DNA of 64,000 nucleotides from Desulforapulum autotrophicum HRM2. GTDB lineage: Bacteria; Desulfobacterota; Desulfobacteria; Desulfobacterales; Desulfobacteraceae. The notes beneath the pieces were generated by a model. It saw only the letters and a list, made by a program, of their open reading frames with translations. It did not search any database and was not told the origin of the DNA. Location of the stretch: positions 2,542,001-2,606,000 of the forward strand of contig NC_012108.1 in NCBI RefSeq assembly GCF_000020365.1, written 5' to 3'. A program made the translations under genes and the position numbers. Positions within the stretch are counted from its first letter, which is position 1; each line of letters begins with the position of its first letter. Positions 48,870 through 57,313 of this stretch are shown here, piece after piece.

Positions 48870-50126
48870 TTAATTTCCACAAGGCACAAGTTTCATGCCT
48901 AATTCATCAGCCTTTTTTGCTAAATTTTTTAATACTCTTTGCTTGTTGGGCTTGCTCAGGTACTCTTCGCCAAGATCTTTATACGTGTCTGCATTTTTAA
49001 TGATGCTGTAAATGGCTTTTGCAATTCTATGGGCTATAGCAACAATGGCCTTTCTGGCACCTCTCCTGGATTTCAGTTTGTAATATTTGGCCTTGTAATA
49101 AGAGCCTTTTTTCTTGATTGCTGCCCATGCAACCTGGACTAAAATCGTTTTGAATGGATGATTTCTAACTGCATTTCTGCCACTTTTCCGTTTTCCTGCA
49201 CTTTCATTATTCCCGGGGCACAGGCCTGCCCATGAAACAAATGCTGACATAGTTTTGAATTCATTTAGCGTAACCCCGACTTCTCCTATAATGGATTGTG
49301 CCGATTTTTTATCAACACCTGGAATTTCGTCTAAACGCTCCAATAAATCTTTGTGCTCACGTGTAAGAGATTCCAATCGAGTATTAACTTGTTCAATCAT
49401 TTTTTTAAAAATATTGATAATTTCCATCATCTCAACAAGTTGAAAACGATGGTGATCTTTGAAATATCCATTAAGGCTTTTATGCAGTTCCTGCGTTTTT
49501 TTCTTAAGGCCGCCTTTGGTGCACTCCTGGACCTTTTCCAAGCTTAGTTCACTATTATTGCATAATAAATTGATCAGGTTCGTGCCTGTCAAACCAAACA
49601 AATCCGAAACTATTGAATCAATTTTTATATTTGCAGTAATGAACAGCTTGTGAACACGTCTTTTATAATCGGCAAGGGATTCGGTGTATGTTTTTCTCAA
49701 TCGGCTTAATTCTCGCCATTCCCGGACATTCCCCGGAGGGATGAAACTACCTCTTACTAAACCGTGTCGAAGCAGTCCGGCAAGCCACTTGCTGTCACAG
49801 ATATCAGTTTTTCGGCCAGGAACGTTTTTAATATGTCTGGCATTCACCAAAACGACTTCAATTTTATCTTCAATGGTATTATAAACCGGATGCCAGTATA
49901 CCCCGGTACTTTCCATTGCTATAATTGGGCAATTATTATCAAGCAGCCATTTTTTCATTTCTTGCAGATCGTGAGTGAATGTTGAAAACTCTCGAATCTC
50001 ATGGTGCTCACCTCCTGCATTATTCAAAGTGATTAAACAAGCTGAAATTTTGTCTTTATGAACATCCAAACCACAACAAATAGGGTGAACGATTTGGATT
50101 AATGTGCTATTTGATCTCTTGGTCAT
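48870..50126 (-). mobile_element. IS110-family transposase
   Basis: 418 residues from the ATG with AAGGA six nt upstream; a longer frame reaching 50207 lacks such a site. The N-terminal DEDD (RuvC-like) domain has CGLDVHKDKISACLI, AMESTGVYWHPVY and GRKTDICDSKWLAGLLRHG. A coiled coil follows, then the Transposase_20 domain with LDEIPGVDKKSAQSIIGEVG and FVSWAGLCPGNNESAGKRKSG including the conserved serine. The frame is intact, so the element may be active. IS110 elements lack terminal inverted repeats and use a bridge RNA to choose targets. Exact ends were not determined. Confidence 0.9.
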
Positions 50127-50309
50127 GACTATCCTTTCGCTTTTGTTTGGGAAGATAAAAAAAATTGGATAGTTATGACCATTTTTCATTTTTTGCAAGT
50201 GTTTCATGCTTCGTTGTGTCCGCTAGGACATGTGGGTTATATAGAACATGTTGCGGGCACCAACAGCACCCTGCAGACACGGAGGCCGGGTAAAACCAGA
50301 GAGGAATCA

Positions 50310-50957
50310 ATGAAAAAACTCGTTATTTTAGGTATCACAAATCATATTGTTGTTAAACTCGTCGAGGCAATCAACAGACACACCCCCACCTATCAACTCA
50401 TCGGGTTTATCACCAAAGAATTTGATAACGATCCGCCCATACTGGGGCACCCTGTTATAGGTGGGTATGAAGCCATCCCGGCCCTGCTCGAGCAACATGC
50501 AGACCTTGTCTTTTTCAATCACATCAATTCGCCGCTCGCTGATGTAAAAGAAGCAGAAGTCTTCCTGGCCCAACACGACTGCACAATTGTTTCGCTCATC
50601 CATCCCGACATTGACCTGGGCCATGTGACAATTGGCGAAAACTGCCTTCTGTCAGAAGGAGCTGCTGTTGGATCCAAAGTGACCATTGGCCGGCACTTCA
50701 CCTGCCGTCTTCATTCCACCATCAGTCATGATGTGACCATTGGAGATTACGTTTACGTCAGCCCGGGTGTCACGGTGTGTGGATGTACCACATTGAAAAA
50801 CTGTGCTGACCTTGGAGCTGGTTGTACCATCCTGCCCAGGCTCACCATTGGCGAAAACAGTATTGTCGGTGCCGGGGCTGTGGTGACCAAAGATGTCCCG
50901 GACAACGTGACCGTGGTGGGTGTGCCCGCAAAGATCATCAAACATCACACCCCATAA
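50310..50957 (+). CDS. NeuD/PglD-like sugar O- or N-acyltransferase
   Basis: 215 residues starting at the ATG behind GAGAGGA. The N-terminal Rossmann-like part (KKLVILGITNHIVVKLVEAI, GYEAIPALLEQHADLVFFN) is followed by a left-handed beta-helix of hexapeptide repeats (IGENCLLSEGAAVGSKVTIG to IGENSIVGAGAVVTKDVPDNVTVVGVPAK). Such enzymes transfer acetyl or other acyl groups from CoA to aminosugars of surface polysaccharides. It stands between the IS110 element and asnB, with weak Rossmann glycines compared with NeuD. Confidence 0.85.
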   Translation: MKKLVILGITNHIVVKLVEAINRHTPTYQLIGFITKEFDNDPPILGHPVIGGYEAIPALLEQHADLVFFNHINSPLADVKEAEVFLAQHDCTIVSLIHPDIDLGHVTIGENCLLSEGAAVGSKVTIGRHFTCRLHSTISHDVTIGDYVYVSPGVTVCGCTTLKNCADLGAGCTILPRLTIGENSIVGAGAVVTKDVPDNVTVVGVPAKIIKHHTP

Positions 50958-51232
50958 CCAGACAACGGCGTTTGCACAGAAACACCACATGGATGCAGGC
51001 AACCAGATTATCATCAACTTCACTCCCACAGCTATGATCCCCACCAACTCTTTGACCCATGTGCCGGTTTGACCGACCGAAATCATCGAAACAGTGAGGC
51101 GCCACGAAAAACAATAGTGCTGGGGTCGATTTCAAATGCACCAGGATCCAGTTCAAAGAAATATCGGAAACTTCAATGCTGGAAAAAAACCTGTGCCAAA
51201 AGAATAAGCTGTGAGGACTGTGAAAAAAGTGG

Positions 51233-53161
51233 TCAGGGACTTAATTTCCTGTCAATGAATATCTGAGCCCATAATTCAAAAGCAAAAAATGACCAGAGCC
51301 ATCTGCTGTGCTTTCGGTAAGACTTTTTTTCCATTTTTTTATAGGTTTTCGATATCAGATCATAGTTAAAAACGCCCCTGTTTCGAATCCCGGGCAAAAT
51401 TATGTCATTTATCATCTCTTTCATCTGTGGAAATATCATATAATCGTAAATGGGCTGATTAAATCCTATTTTATTTCGATATGCAAATTGCGAATTATAG
51501 TATTTGGCGGCAATTTTTTTAAGCAGCATTTTAGTATGCCGGAAGGGTGCTTTGTATTCTTTGGGATTATTGCTGGCCTGCAGGAAATATTCAGATGGTT
51601 TTGAAAATACGTAATCGATAACATTTTTATCGAGAAATGGCACCCGGTTTTCAATTGAGTATGCCATTGTCATTCGATCCTGCATTGAAAGTAAATGTGC
51701 CAGTCTGCCTCTCATATCATAGACCCTGATATTTTTTAGAGAATCCGGGTTGTCCGGAATCAAATTTTGTTGGTTTGTAAAGAAAACCGAGTCGTTGATG
51801 TCGTTTTTTACTGAGTGGGCATGGTTAAAATGACTACTCCGAATACGGATGAAATATTCATTTTTACTCATATGCGGGAGAAAATATTTGCGATATCTTT
51901 TCCCTCTGAATGGTATTTTAGACATCAGGCGAATCCTTCCTGGATAGCACTGCCGATAGGCATGTCTGTAAAATTCACGGTAACCGCCCATCAACTCATC
52001 AGACCCTTCACCACTTAACAGCACTTTTACATAGTCTTTCGCTCTTTCGGCCATTTTTTTTATGCCCAGTGCGTGAGGAAAACTCAGCGGCACATCTATG
52101 TGATAGGTCGCGCTGCAAATATTCTCTACCCAATACTGTGGCGTTATTTCTATTTTATGGGCATTGGATTCTGTCTTTTCGATCACCTGATCAATATAGT
52201 CTTCTTCTGAGAAATCACTGTTTTCAGGAATTACGGAAAAGGTATTCATTCCACCCGGAAAATAGGGGCGGGCAAAGGTTGTAATCAGGGAAGAATCGAT
52301 TCCACCAGATAACTGACACCCCACTTCAACATCGCTTATGAGCTGTGACGACACCGCTTTTTTCAATATAGACTCAAGCTCGTCGGGGTCAGCATACAGA
52401 TTACCTGTTTCTTTCACGGAAAGATCTGGTTCCCAGTACCGGGTAATCTTTTGGTCCGTCATGCTGAATGTCATGAAATGGGCTGGCGGAATTTGGTACA
52501 CGTTCTTTAAAAGTGTTCGATCATGGGCAGTGTAGCCCAATATCGCATATTCATCAACATGTTCATTGTTGAGCTCAGCAATAAAGTCAGGATGTTTGTA
52601 AAAGGCTTTAATCTCAGATGCAAAAAGAATTGTATTGCCGTTAGTGTACCAATATAAGGGTTTGATCCCGGCATGATCACGGGCAAGAAAAATTTTTCCA
52701 ATCATCAAATCGACAATACAAAGTGCAAACATCCCGTTGATCAATTCCAGTAATTTTTTTATACCGTACTCTTGATAGAGATACAGAAGAATCTCTGTGT
52801 CTGTTGAACTCTTAAAGCAGATTCCTTTTTCGACAAGAAATTTCTTAAATGTAAATGCATTATACGCCTCTCCATTATAGGCAATGATCACTTGGCGGTT
52901 ATTCGAAATCATAGGTTGACGGCCATTCATTGACAGATCCAGAATCGAAAGCCTGTTAAACCCAAGTCCGCCATGGAAGCCTGATCTTTTATGCGATTTC
53001 TCTTTATGATTCAACCGGATGGTGTCTTTTTTTGCAAAAGAAAATCCAACAAGGCTCTGGTCATCCGGACCTCTGTGCCGCTGTTTATCGGACATTCGTT
53101 GCAAAATATGAAAATCAACCGGTTGATTATTTCTGTTCAAAATACCAACAATACCGCACAT
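51233..53161 (-). CDS. asnB: Asparagine synthase (glutamine-hydrolysing)
   Basis: 642 residues. The N-terminal glutaminase domain has the nucleophile Cys2 (MCGIVGILNR) and GFNRLSILDLSMNGRQPM. The C-terminal PP-loop domain has CQLSGGIDSSLITTF and LLSGEGSDELMGGY. It transfers ammonia from glutamine to aspartate or an analogous carboxylate. Paralogues of this length are common in polysaccharide and peptide-modifying clusters. The neighbouring QueC-like PP-loop enzyme and acyltransferase suggest such a role rather than general asparagine supply. It is AT-rich relative to the core genes. Confidence 0.9.
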   Translation of the reverse strand: MCGIVGILNRNNQPVDFHILQRMSDKQRHRGPDDQSLVGFSFAKKDTIRLNHKEKSHKRSGFHGGLGFNRLSILDLSMNGRQPMISNNRQVIIAYNGEAYNAFTFKKFLVEKGICFKSSTDTEILLYLYQEYGIKKLLELINGMFALCIVDLMIGKIFLARDHAGIKPLYWYTNGNTILFASEIKAFYKHPDFIAELNNEHVDEYAILGYTAHDRTLLKNVYQIPPAHFMTFSMTDQKITRYWEPDLSVKETGNLYADPDELESILKKAVSSQLISDVEVGCQLSGGIDSSLITTFARPYFPGGMNTFSVIPENSDFSEEDYIDQVIEKTESNAHKIEITPQYWVENICSATYHIDVPLSFPHALGIKKMAERAKDYVKVLLSGEGSDELMGGYREFYRHAYRQCYPGRIRLMSKIPFRGKRYRKYFLPHMSKNEYFIRIRSSHFNHAHSVKNDINDSVFFTNQQNLIPDNPDSLKNIRVYDMRGRLAHLLSMQDRMTMAYSIENRVPFLDKNVIDYVFSKPSEYFLQASNNPKEYKAPFRHTKMLLKKIAAKYYNSQFAYRNKIGFNQPIYDYMIFPQMKEMINDIILPGIRNRGVFNYDLISKTYKKMEKKSYRKHSRWLWSFFAFELWAQIFIDRKLSP

Positions 53162-54025
53162 GGATCGTCCCCTGACGAGATAGTGATTCAGCTCCTAAGG
53201 CTGAATCCGGGTTAAAATACATTTGCCAGGGTGCTGATACTTCTGCTTGCTCTGAGCAGATGTTTTCCGGCAGTCAGTTGAATGTTTTTCTAATTGGTAT
53301 AATAGACAACAATAAATTTAAAGAGATTTCTTTTGCGACACTTATAATATCGTGCTAATTATAAATTGCTTTTGAATCCCAGGGGATATTTGTGATAACA
53401 GGTCTTTATGAAACTTAAAGAACCAAGTTGTCAACGGCCTTTATTCTGCTACTGGTTCTTGTTTTGATTGAGTACTTTCCGGAAAGCGGCCGACAGATAG
53501 GAAGATGCTTTTAGTCAAGAAAAGTATGAAAAATTATTTAAGAGTTGAAATATGCACTCAACCCGGCACTGGCACAACATGTTGTGCCAGTGCCGGGTTG
53601 AGTCAAAACATTCCTGGAATAAAATATAGGCATTAAGTGGGAGATGGAAATAGTCTGGACTATCTTTAAAAAGATCGAAAATTATCAATATTTCTGATTA
53701 TTTTGGGCATAATTCACCCTGAAAGGCCTCTTCCAGGTCTTCAAACATGAATGCTGGTGCCATTCGGAAACTGTCGTCATCTATAAAACAGCCGTCAGAA
53801 ACTATTCACCCCATGCTCTAAATTTTCAAAGTGATTTTCAACGCAATTATAGTAATGAATTGTTGAGATATGTTGATTGGATTTGAAATTTTTTAAAAAA
53901 TGGTGGAGAATGTAGTTCGATTAAATTGACAAGCCTGACCGGTTCATCACGGTTCAAGTGCCTGGGGTATTATGAAGTCAAAAAGGGTAGTAACATAAAG
54001 TTTCTAATAGGAGTTGGATCAGATT
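53162..54025. other. Long intergenic region with a palindrome and gene scraps
   Basis: 860 nt without an intact gene. It contains the 48-bp palindrome described separately. A minus-strand stretch ending at 53698 translates to FRMAPAFMFEDLEEAFQGEL followed by CPK and a stop, with no start codon or ribosome-binding site; it looks like the end of a deleted gene. Around 53432 a plus-strand scrap (STAFILLLVLVLIEYFPESG) resembles a membrane segment. Confidence 0.5.
53557..53604. repeat. Perfect 48-bp palindrome
   Basis: Two 24-nt arms (53557-53580 and 53581-53604; the left begins ACTCAACCCGGCACTGGC) are exact reverse complements with no spacer. The arms are GC-rich in an AT-rich surround. No T run follows, so a simple terminator is unlikely. 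Confidence 0.95.
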
Positions 54026-55348
54026 ATGACCACGATAAGCCAGATAGAACTGTACCATGTGCGCATCCCGTTGAAAAAAACTTTCTATCCAAGCTGGATA
54101 CCGGGCTACCCTTCAACGGACAATCGTTTTGACCTGATCTGCATTACCACCAGGAGTGGCGTTAAAGGGTATTCTGCAGGCCCGGCCATCTCAAACGAAA
54201 GAAGGGGACTTGGGGACCTGATTGCCCCCTACCTCATGGGTGTGGATGTTTTTGACATGGATCTACTCGTCCAGCGACTCAGGGAAGTCGCCTACCTGGG
54301 GGTTCGGGCAAACTGGATCGAACCTGCATTCTGGGACATCCAGGGAAAAATAAAGGACAAGACCGTTTATGAGCTTTTTGGCTGTAAGACCGAAACCGTT
54401 GAGCTCTATGCCTCAACAGGGGAGGTCAAAACGCCTGAAAAATGCATTGAAGAGGCGGAACAACGGTATGAAGAGGGATTCAGGACCATAAAACTACGGG
54501 TCCATGATTTTGATCCAAAAGAGGATGTCAGGCAGGTTGAAGCCGTTGCAAAAACCCTTGGCAATAAAATAAAAATCGGTGTGGATGCCAACCAGGGCTG
54601 GCGGGTTACGATCATTAAAGACGCTCCGTTGTGGGATCTTGACAGGGCAAAGTATTTCGCAGACGCCTGCTATGACTTAGGGGTTGCATGGATTGAAGAA
54701 CCCCTTCCCATGGACGATTATGGGGAGTTAAGCCGCTTGACACAATACAGCCGGGTGCCCATCAGCGGCGGAGAGATCCAGACCAATGGATACCCTGAGT
54801 TGCGGATGATGATCGAACGAAAATGCTACGATATTTTCCAGCCCGACAGCATCATGACTGGTGGAATCCGACAGACCTTGGATGTTGCCGCCTGCTGCAG
54901 GGAACATGGCCTTGGCTTTTCCCCCCATACCTGGACAAATGGTATCGGTTTTGCCGTGAATCTCCAGGTACTTCTGGCAAGCGGTTTCAGTAGAAAAAAG
55001 CCCCTTGAATACCCCTTGAATCCACCATCATGGACCGAGGAAAAACGGGACGGATTGTTAAAAAAACCCTTTGTCCACGACCATGGATTCATACGGCCAT
55101 CTGTGCTTCCCGGGCTTGGGTTTGATATTGATCCCACTGCCCTTGAGCGGTTTGGACATCGTTTTTTTCATATGAACCAGCGTAAATTATTTTTCCATGT
55201 GATCAAGGACAAGGGAGCCATGACGGCCCTGAAGCTCCAGTACAATAAAAGCAAACATGGACCCTCTGCTGGTAAAAAGCAAGACCTGGAAACCTTTGCC
55301 CAGGATAAATCGGCGCGGTTGAATGCACCACAAAAACACAAAGAGTGA
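54026..55348 (+). CDS. Enolase-superfamily (mandelate racemase/muconate cycloisomerase) protein
   Basis: 440 residues from the ATG behind AGGAG (spacing of 12). Residues 1-130 form the capping domain. The barrel has a K-x-R form of the catalytic lysine motif (TIKLRVH), metal ligands in VDANQGW, IEEPL and GGEIQ, and a general acid/base candidate in SPHTW. Members abstract an alpha-proton from a carboxylate. The substrate is not evident. The C-terminal 60 residues are a highly charged extension absent from typical members. It starts the return to core-like composition. Confidence 0.88.
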   Translation: MTTISQIELYHVRIPLKKTFYPSWIPGYPSTDNRFDLICITTRSGVKGYSAGPAISNERRGLGDLIAPYLMGVDVFDMDLLVQRLREVAYLGVRANWIEPAFWDIQGKIKDKTVYELFGCKTETVELYASTGEVKTPEKCIEEAEQRYEEGFRTIKLRVHDFDPKEDVRQVEAVAKTLGNKIKIGVDANQGWRVTIIKDAPLWDLDRAKYFADACYDLGVAWIEEPLPMDDYGELSRLTQYSRVPISGGEIQTNGYPELRMMIERKCYDIFQPDSIMTGGIRQTLDVAACCREHGLGFSPHTWTNGIGFAVNLQVLLASGFSRKKPLEYPLNPPSWTEEKRDGLLKKPFVHDHGFIRPSVLPGLGFDIDPTALERFGHRFFHMNQRKLFFHVIKDKGAMTALKLQYNKSKHGPSAGKKQDLETFAQDKSARLNAPQKHKE

Positions 55349-55351
55349 GTC

Positions 55352-56956
55352 TTATTTTCTCTGTTCTTTGCCAAAGGCTTTGATCAATAATTCTCGGATA
55401 CATTGATCAGGGCCAGCGGTGGTGTCAATGGTGATCTGTCTGACATCATTATTGCTGGTAAGGGGTTGATACGCATTTTTCAACGGTTTAAAATGGTCGA
55501 TCCTGGCATCTGAGACAGACGAAGAATGCTCCCGTTCCAACAGCCGTTTTTTTATGATGTCGTCATGGGTGCGGCACTCAATGAATACCGGGGATATTCC
55601 CTTTCTCTTTGCAAGATGGACAAGGTTTTTCCGGTATTGCTCCATGCTGAAGGTTGCATCGAGAATTACCGAAGTGCCCGCTTCTAACTTTTGCTGCGCA
55701 AGATCAATGAGTCGTTCATAGGTCAGGTCGCTTGCCGACGGGGTGTAAATTTTTTCCTTAAATTGTCTGGCGCCAACGTCATGGGGTGAAATGCCAAACA
55801 TCTGTTTGCGCACAATATCCGACCGTATGGGTTCAACTTCAAGGGCGCACCCCAGGGCTTTTGCCATGGTACTTTTGCCCGTGGCCGGCAGACCGTGGAT
55901 AACAAATATCCCAGGATGTGAAAACCTCAGGGCATAGTCCCGGGCAAGATCAAGATATTTGAGGGCCTCTGATTTCTTTTTTTCCTTTTCCCCGGGGGTC
56001 GGCTGTGTGGATGCAAGGAAAATGGCGTTTACCTTGCACCGCACAAAGGCCCGGTAACACTTGTAAAAATCAAGGAGCATAAATGCCTGAAGATCCCCTG
56101 TTTGCTCAAGATAACGGTCTAAGAGAAGATCTCCAAGGACTTGTTGGTCACAAAAGTCAAGGTCCATCAGTAAAAAGGCAAGGTCGTTGATAATGTCGAT
56201 GTGGCGCAGGCTGTCGTTGAATTCAATGCAGTCAATAATTTGAATGTTCCTGTCGGTGAAGTAAATGTGTCCGCAGCGCAGATCCCCGTGGCAATCTTTG
56301 ACCTTGCCTGATTTGAGCCGGGCCATGAAACAGGGTTTGCGAGCCTTCAGGAAGGCAAGTGTTTCATCCCTGACCATTTTCCAGGTTTTTTCATCCAGCA
56401 GGTTTTTTGTAAAGCCCTGGGTCTGGTTGAAGTTTTCGTTGCAGGCATGGAAAATGTTTTTCCACCCGTCATCCCCCATGTCATCGCCTTTTCCCGTGGG
56501 GGCTGTAAGATAAAATTGCCCAAGTTTTTCGCCAAGGGCGATCACATCTGATCTGATATCGGCTGAATTTTTCTGTGTCTGGGTTTTTATTCTCTGTTGC
56601 AATGACCAGGACTCATCCAGTTGACGCATTTTAACGGCATATTCAACGATGCTCCCTGTTTTTCCAAGGCTGTAACGCCCATGGTCAAGGGTGATGGGAA
56701 CCACCCCCAGATAGATATCACGGGTCAGCCTGCGGTTTAAGCTCACCTCTTTTTCACAGAAAAAATGGCGTTTTTCCAGGGTCGAGAAATCAAGAAATCC
56801 CAGGTCCAAGCTCTTTTTGACTTTGTATACAAAATCGCCGGTTAAAAATACCCGGGAGATGTGAGTTTCCTCGATCGTTACCGGGCCTGTCGGGTGGGGA
56901 TAAAACCTGGGATTTTCCATGGCTTTAAACAGGTTCTGTTGATGGTTTGTGTCCAT
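55352..56956 (-). CDS. Fusion of APH-like kinase and P-loop (AAA_33) kinase
   Basis: 534 residues starting at the ATG behind GGGGGTTGAA; an ATG nine codons upstream lacks such a site. The N-terminal part is an aminoglycoside-phosphotransferase-like fold (VYKVKKSLDLGFLDFSTLEKR, CHGDLRCGHIYF, IDCIEFNDSLRHIDIINDLAFL). The C-terminal part is a zeta-toxin/AAA_33 type nucleotide kinase (FVIHGLPATGKSTMAKALG, LDATFSMEQYRKNL). This two-domain arrangement is widespread in bacteria with unknown substrate. Convergent with the enolase-family gene, 3 nt apart. Confidence 0.85.
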   Translation of the reverse strand: MDTNHQQNLFKAMENPRFYPHPTGPVTIEETHISRVFLTGDFVYKVKKSLDLGFLDFSTLEKRHFFCEKEVSLNRRLTRDIYLGVVPITLDHGRYSLGKTGSIVEYAVKMRQLDESWSLQQRIKTQTQKNSADIRSDVIALGEKLGQFYLTAPTGKGDDMGDDGWKNIFHACNENFNQTQGFTKNLLDEKTWKMVRDETLAFLKARKPCFMARLKSGKVKDCHGDLRCGHIYFTDRNIQIIDCIEFNDSLRHIDIINDLAFLLMDLDFCDQQVLGDLLLDRYLEQTGDLQAFMLLDFYKCYRAFVRCKVNAIFLASTQPTPGEKEKKKSEALKYLDLARDYALRFSHPGIFVIHGLPATGKSTMAKALGCALEVEPIRSDIVRKQMFGISPHDVGARQFKEKIYTPSASDLTYERLIDLAQQKLEAGTSVILDATFSMEQYRKNLVHLAKRKGISPVFIECRTHDDIIKKRLLEREHSSSVSDARIDHFKPLKNAYQPLTSNNDVRQITIDTTAGPDQCIRELLIKAFGKEQRK

Positions 56957-57076
56957 TTCAACCCCCTGAATGAATGTGTTCATATAATCTATAATAAATT
57001 CTACAGGGCTTGAAGCGGGTTGTCAATATGGCCCATGATCAGGCAGCAATTCTAATTTTAGGTATCAGTCTGTGTG

Positions 57077-57259
57077 ACGGCGGTCGGTATTCCTTTGCTG
57101 AACATTGAGAAACAAAGGGGATCAGATTTTCGGGCAGGGCAAACCCAACAAACTGCAAATTGTCTGAGGGAGGTACGACCGAGTTTTTGCAGTTTGGGTT
57201 TGCCTTGTTCGAAAATCCCCCGACTTTTTCGGTTCAGCAAGGGAATACCGACTGCCGCA
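57077..57259. repeat. Imperfect palindromic element of about 180 bp
   Basis: The outer arms GTCGGTATTCCTTTGCTGAA (57083 onward to 57103) and GTTCAGCAAGGGAATACCGA (57232-57252) match with one change. Inner segments also pair: GATTTTCGGGCAGGGC... with ...CCTTGTTCGAAAATC, and CAAACTGCAAA with TTTGCAGTTTG. The whole stretch can fold into one long hairpin. It has no coding frame and looks like a MITE or a structured transcript. Confidence 0.75.
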
Positions 57260-57313
57260 TAAACATTATAAACATTAAAACCAAAATTAGAACTGCTGAT
57301 GATCAGGTGTCTG

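Noticed and set aside
51233-53161. AsnB as a lasso-peptide cyclase
   Set aside because: It has a complete glutaminase domain with Cys2, and no lasso precursor, protease or RRE gene is nearby.
53698-53803. Minus-strand scrap ending in a stop at 53698 as a possible small peptide gene
   Set aside because: No start codon with a ribosome-binding site and no neighbour that would process a peptide; more likely the end of a deleted gene.
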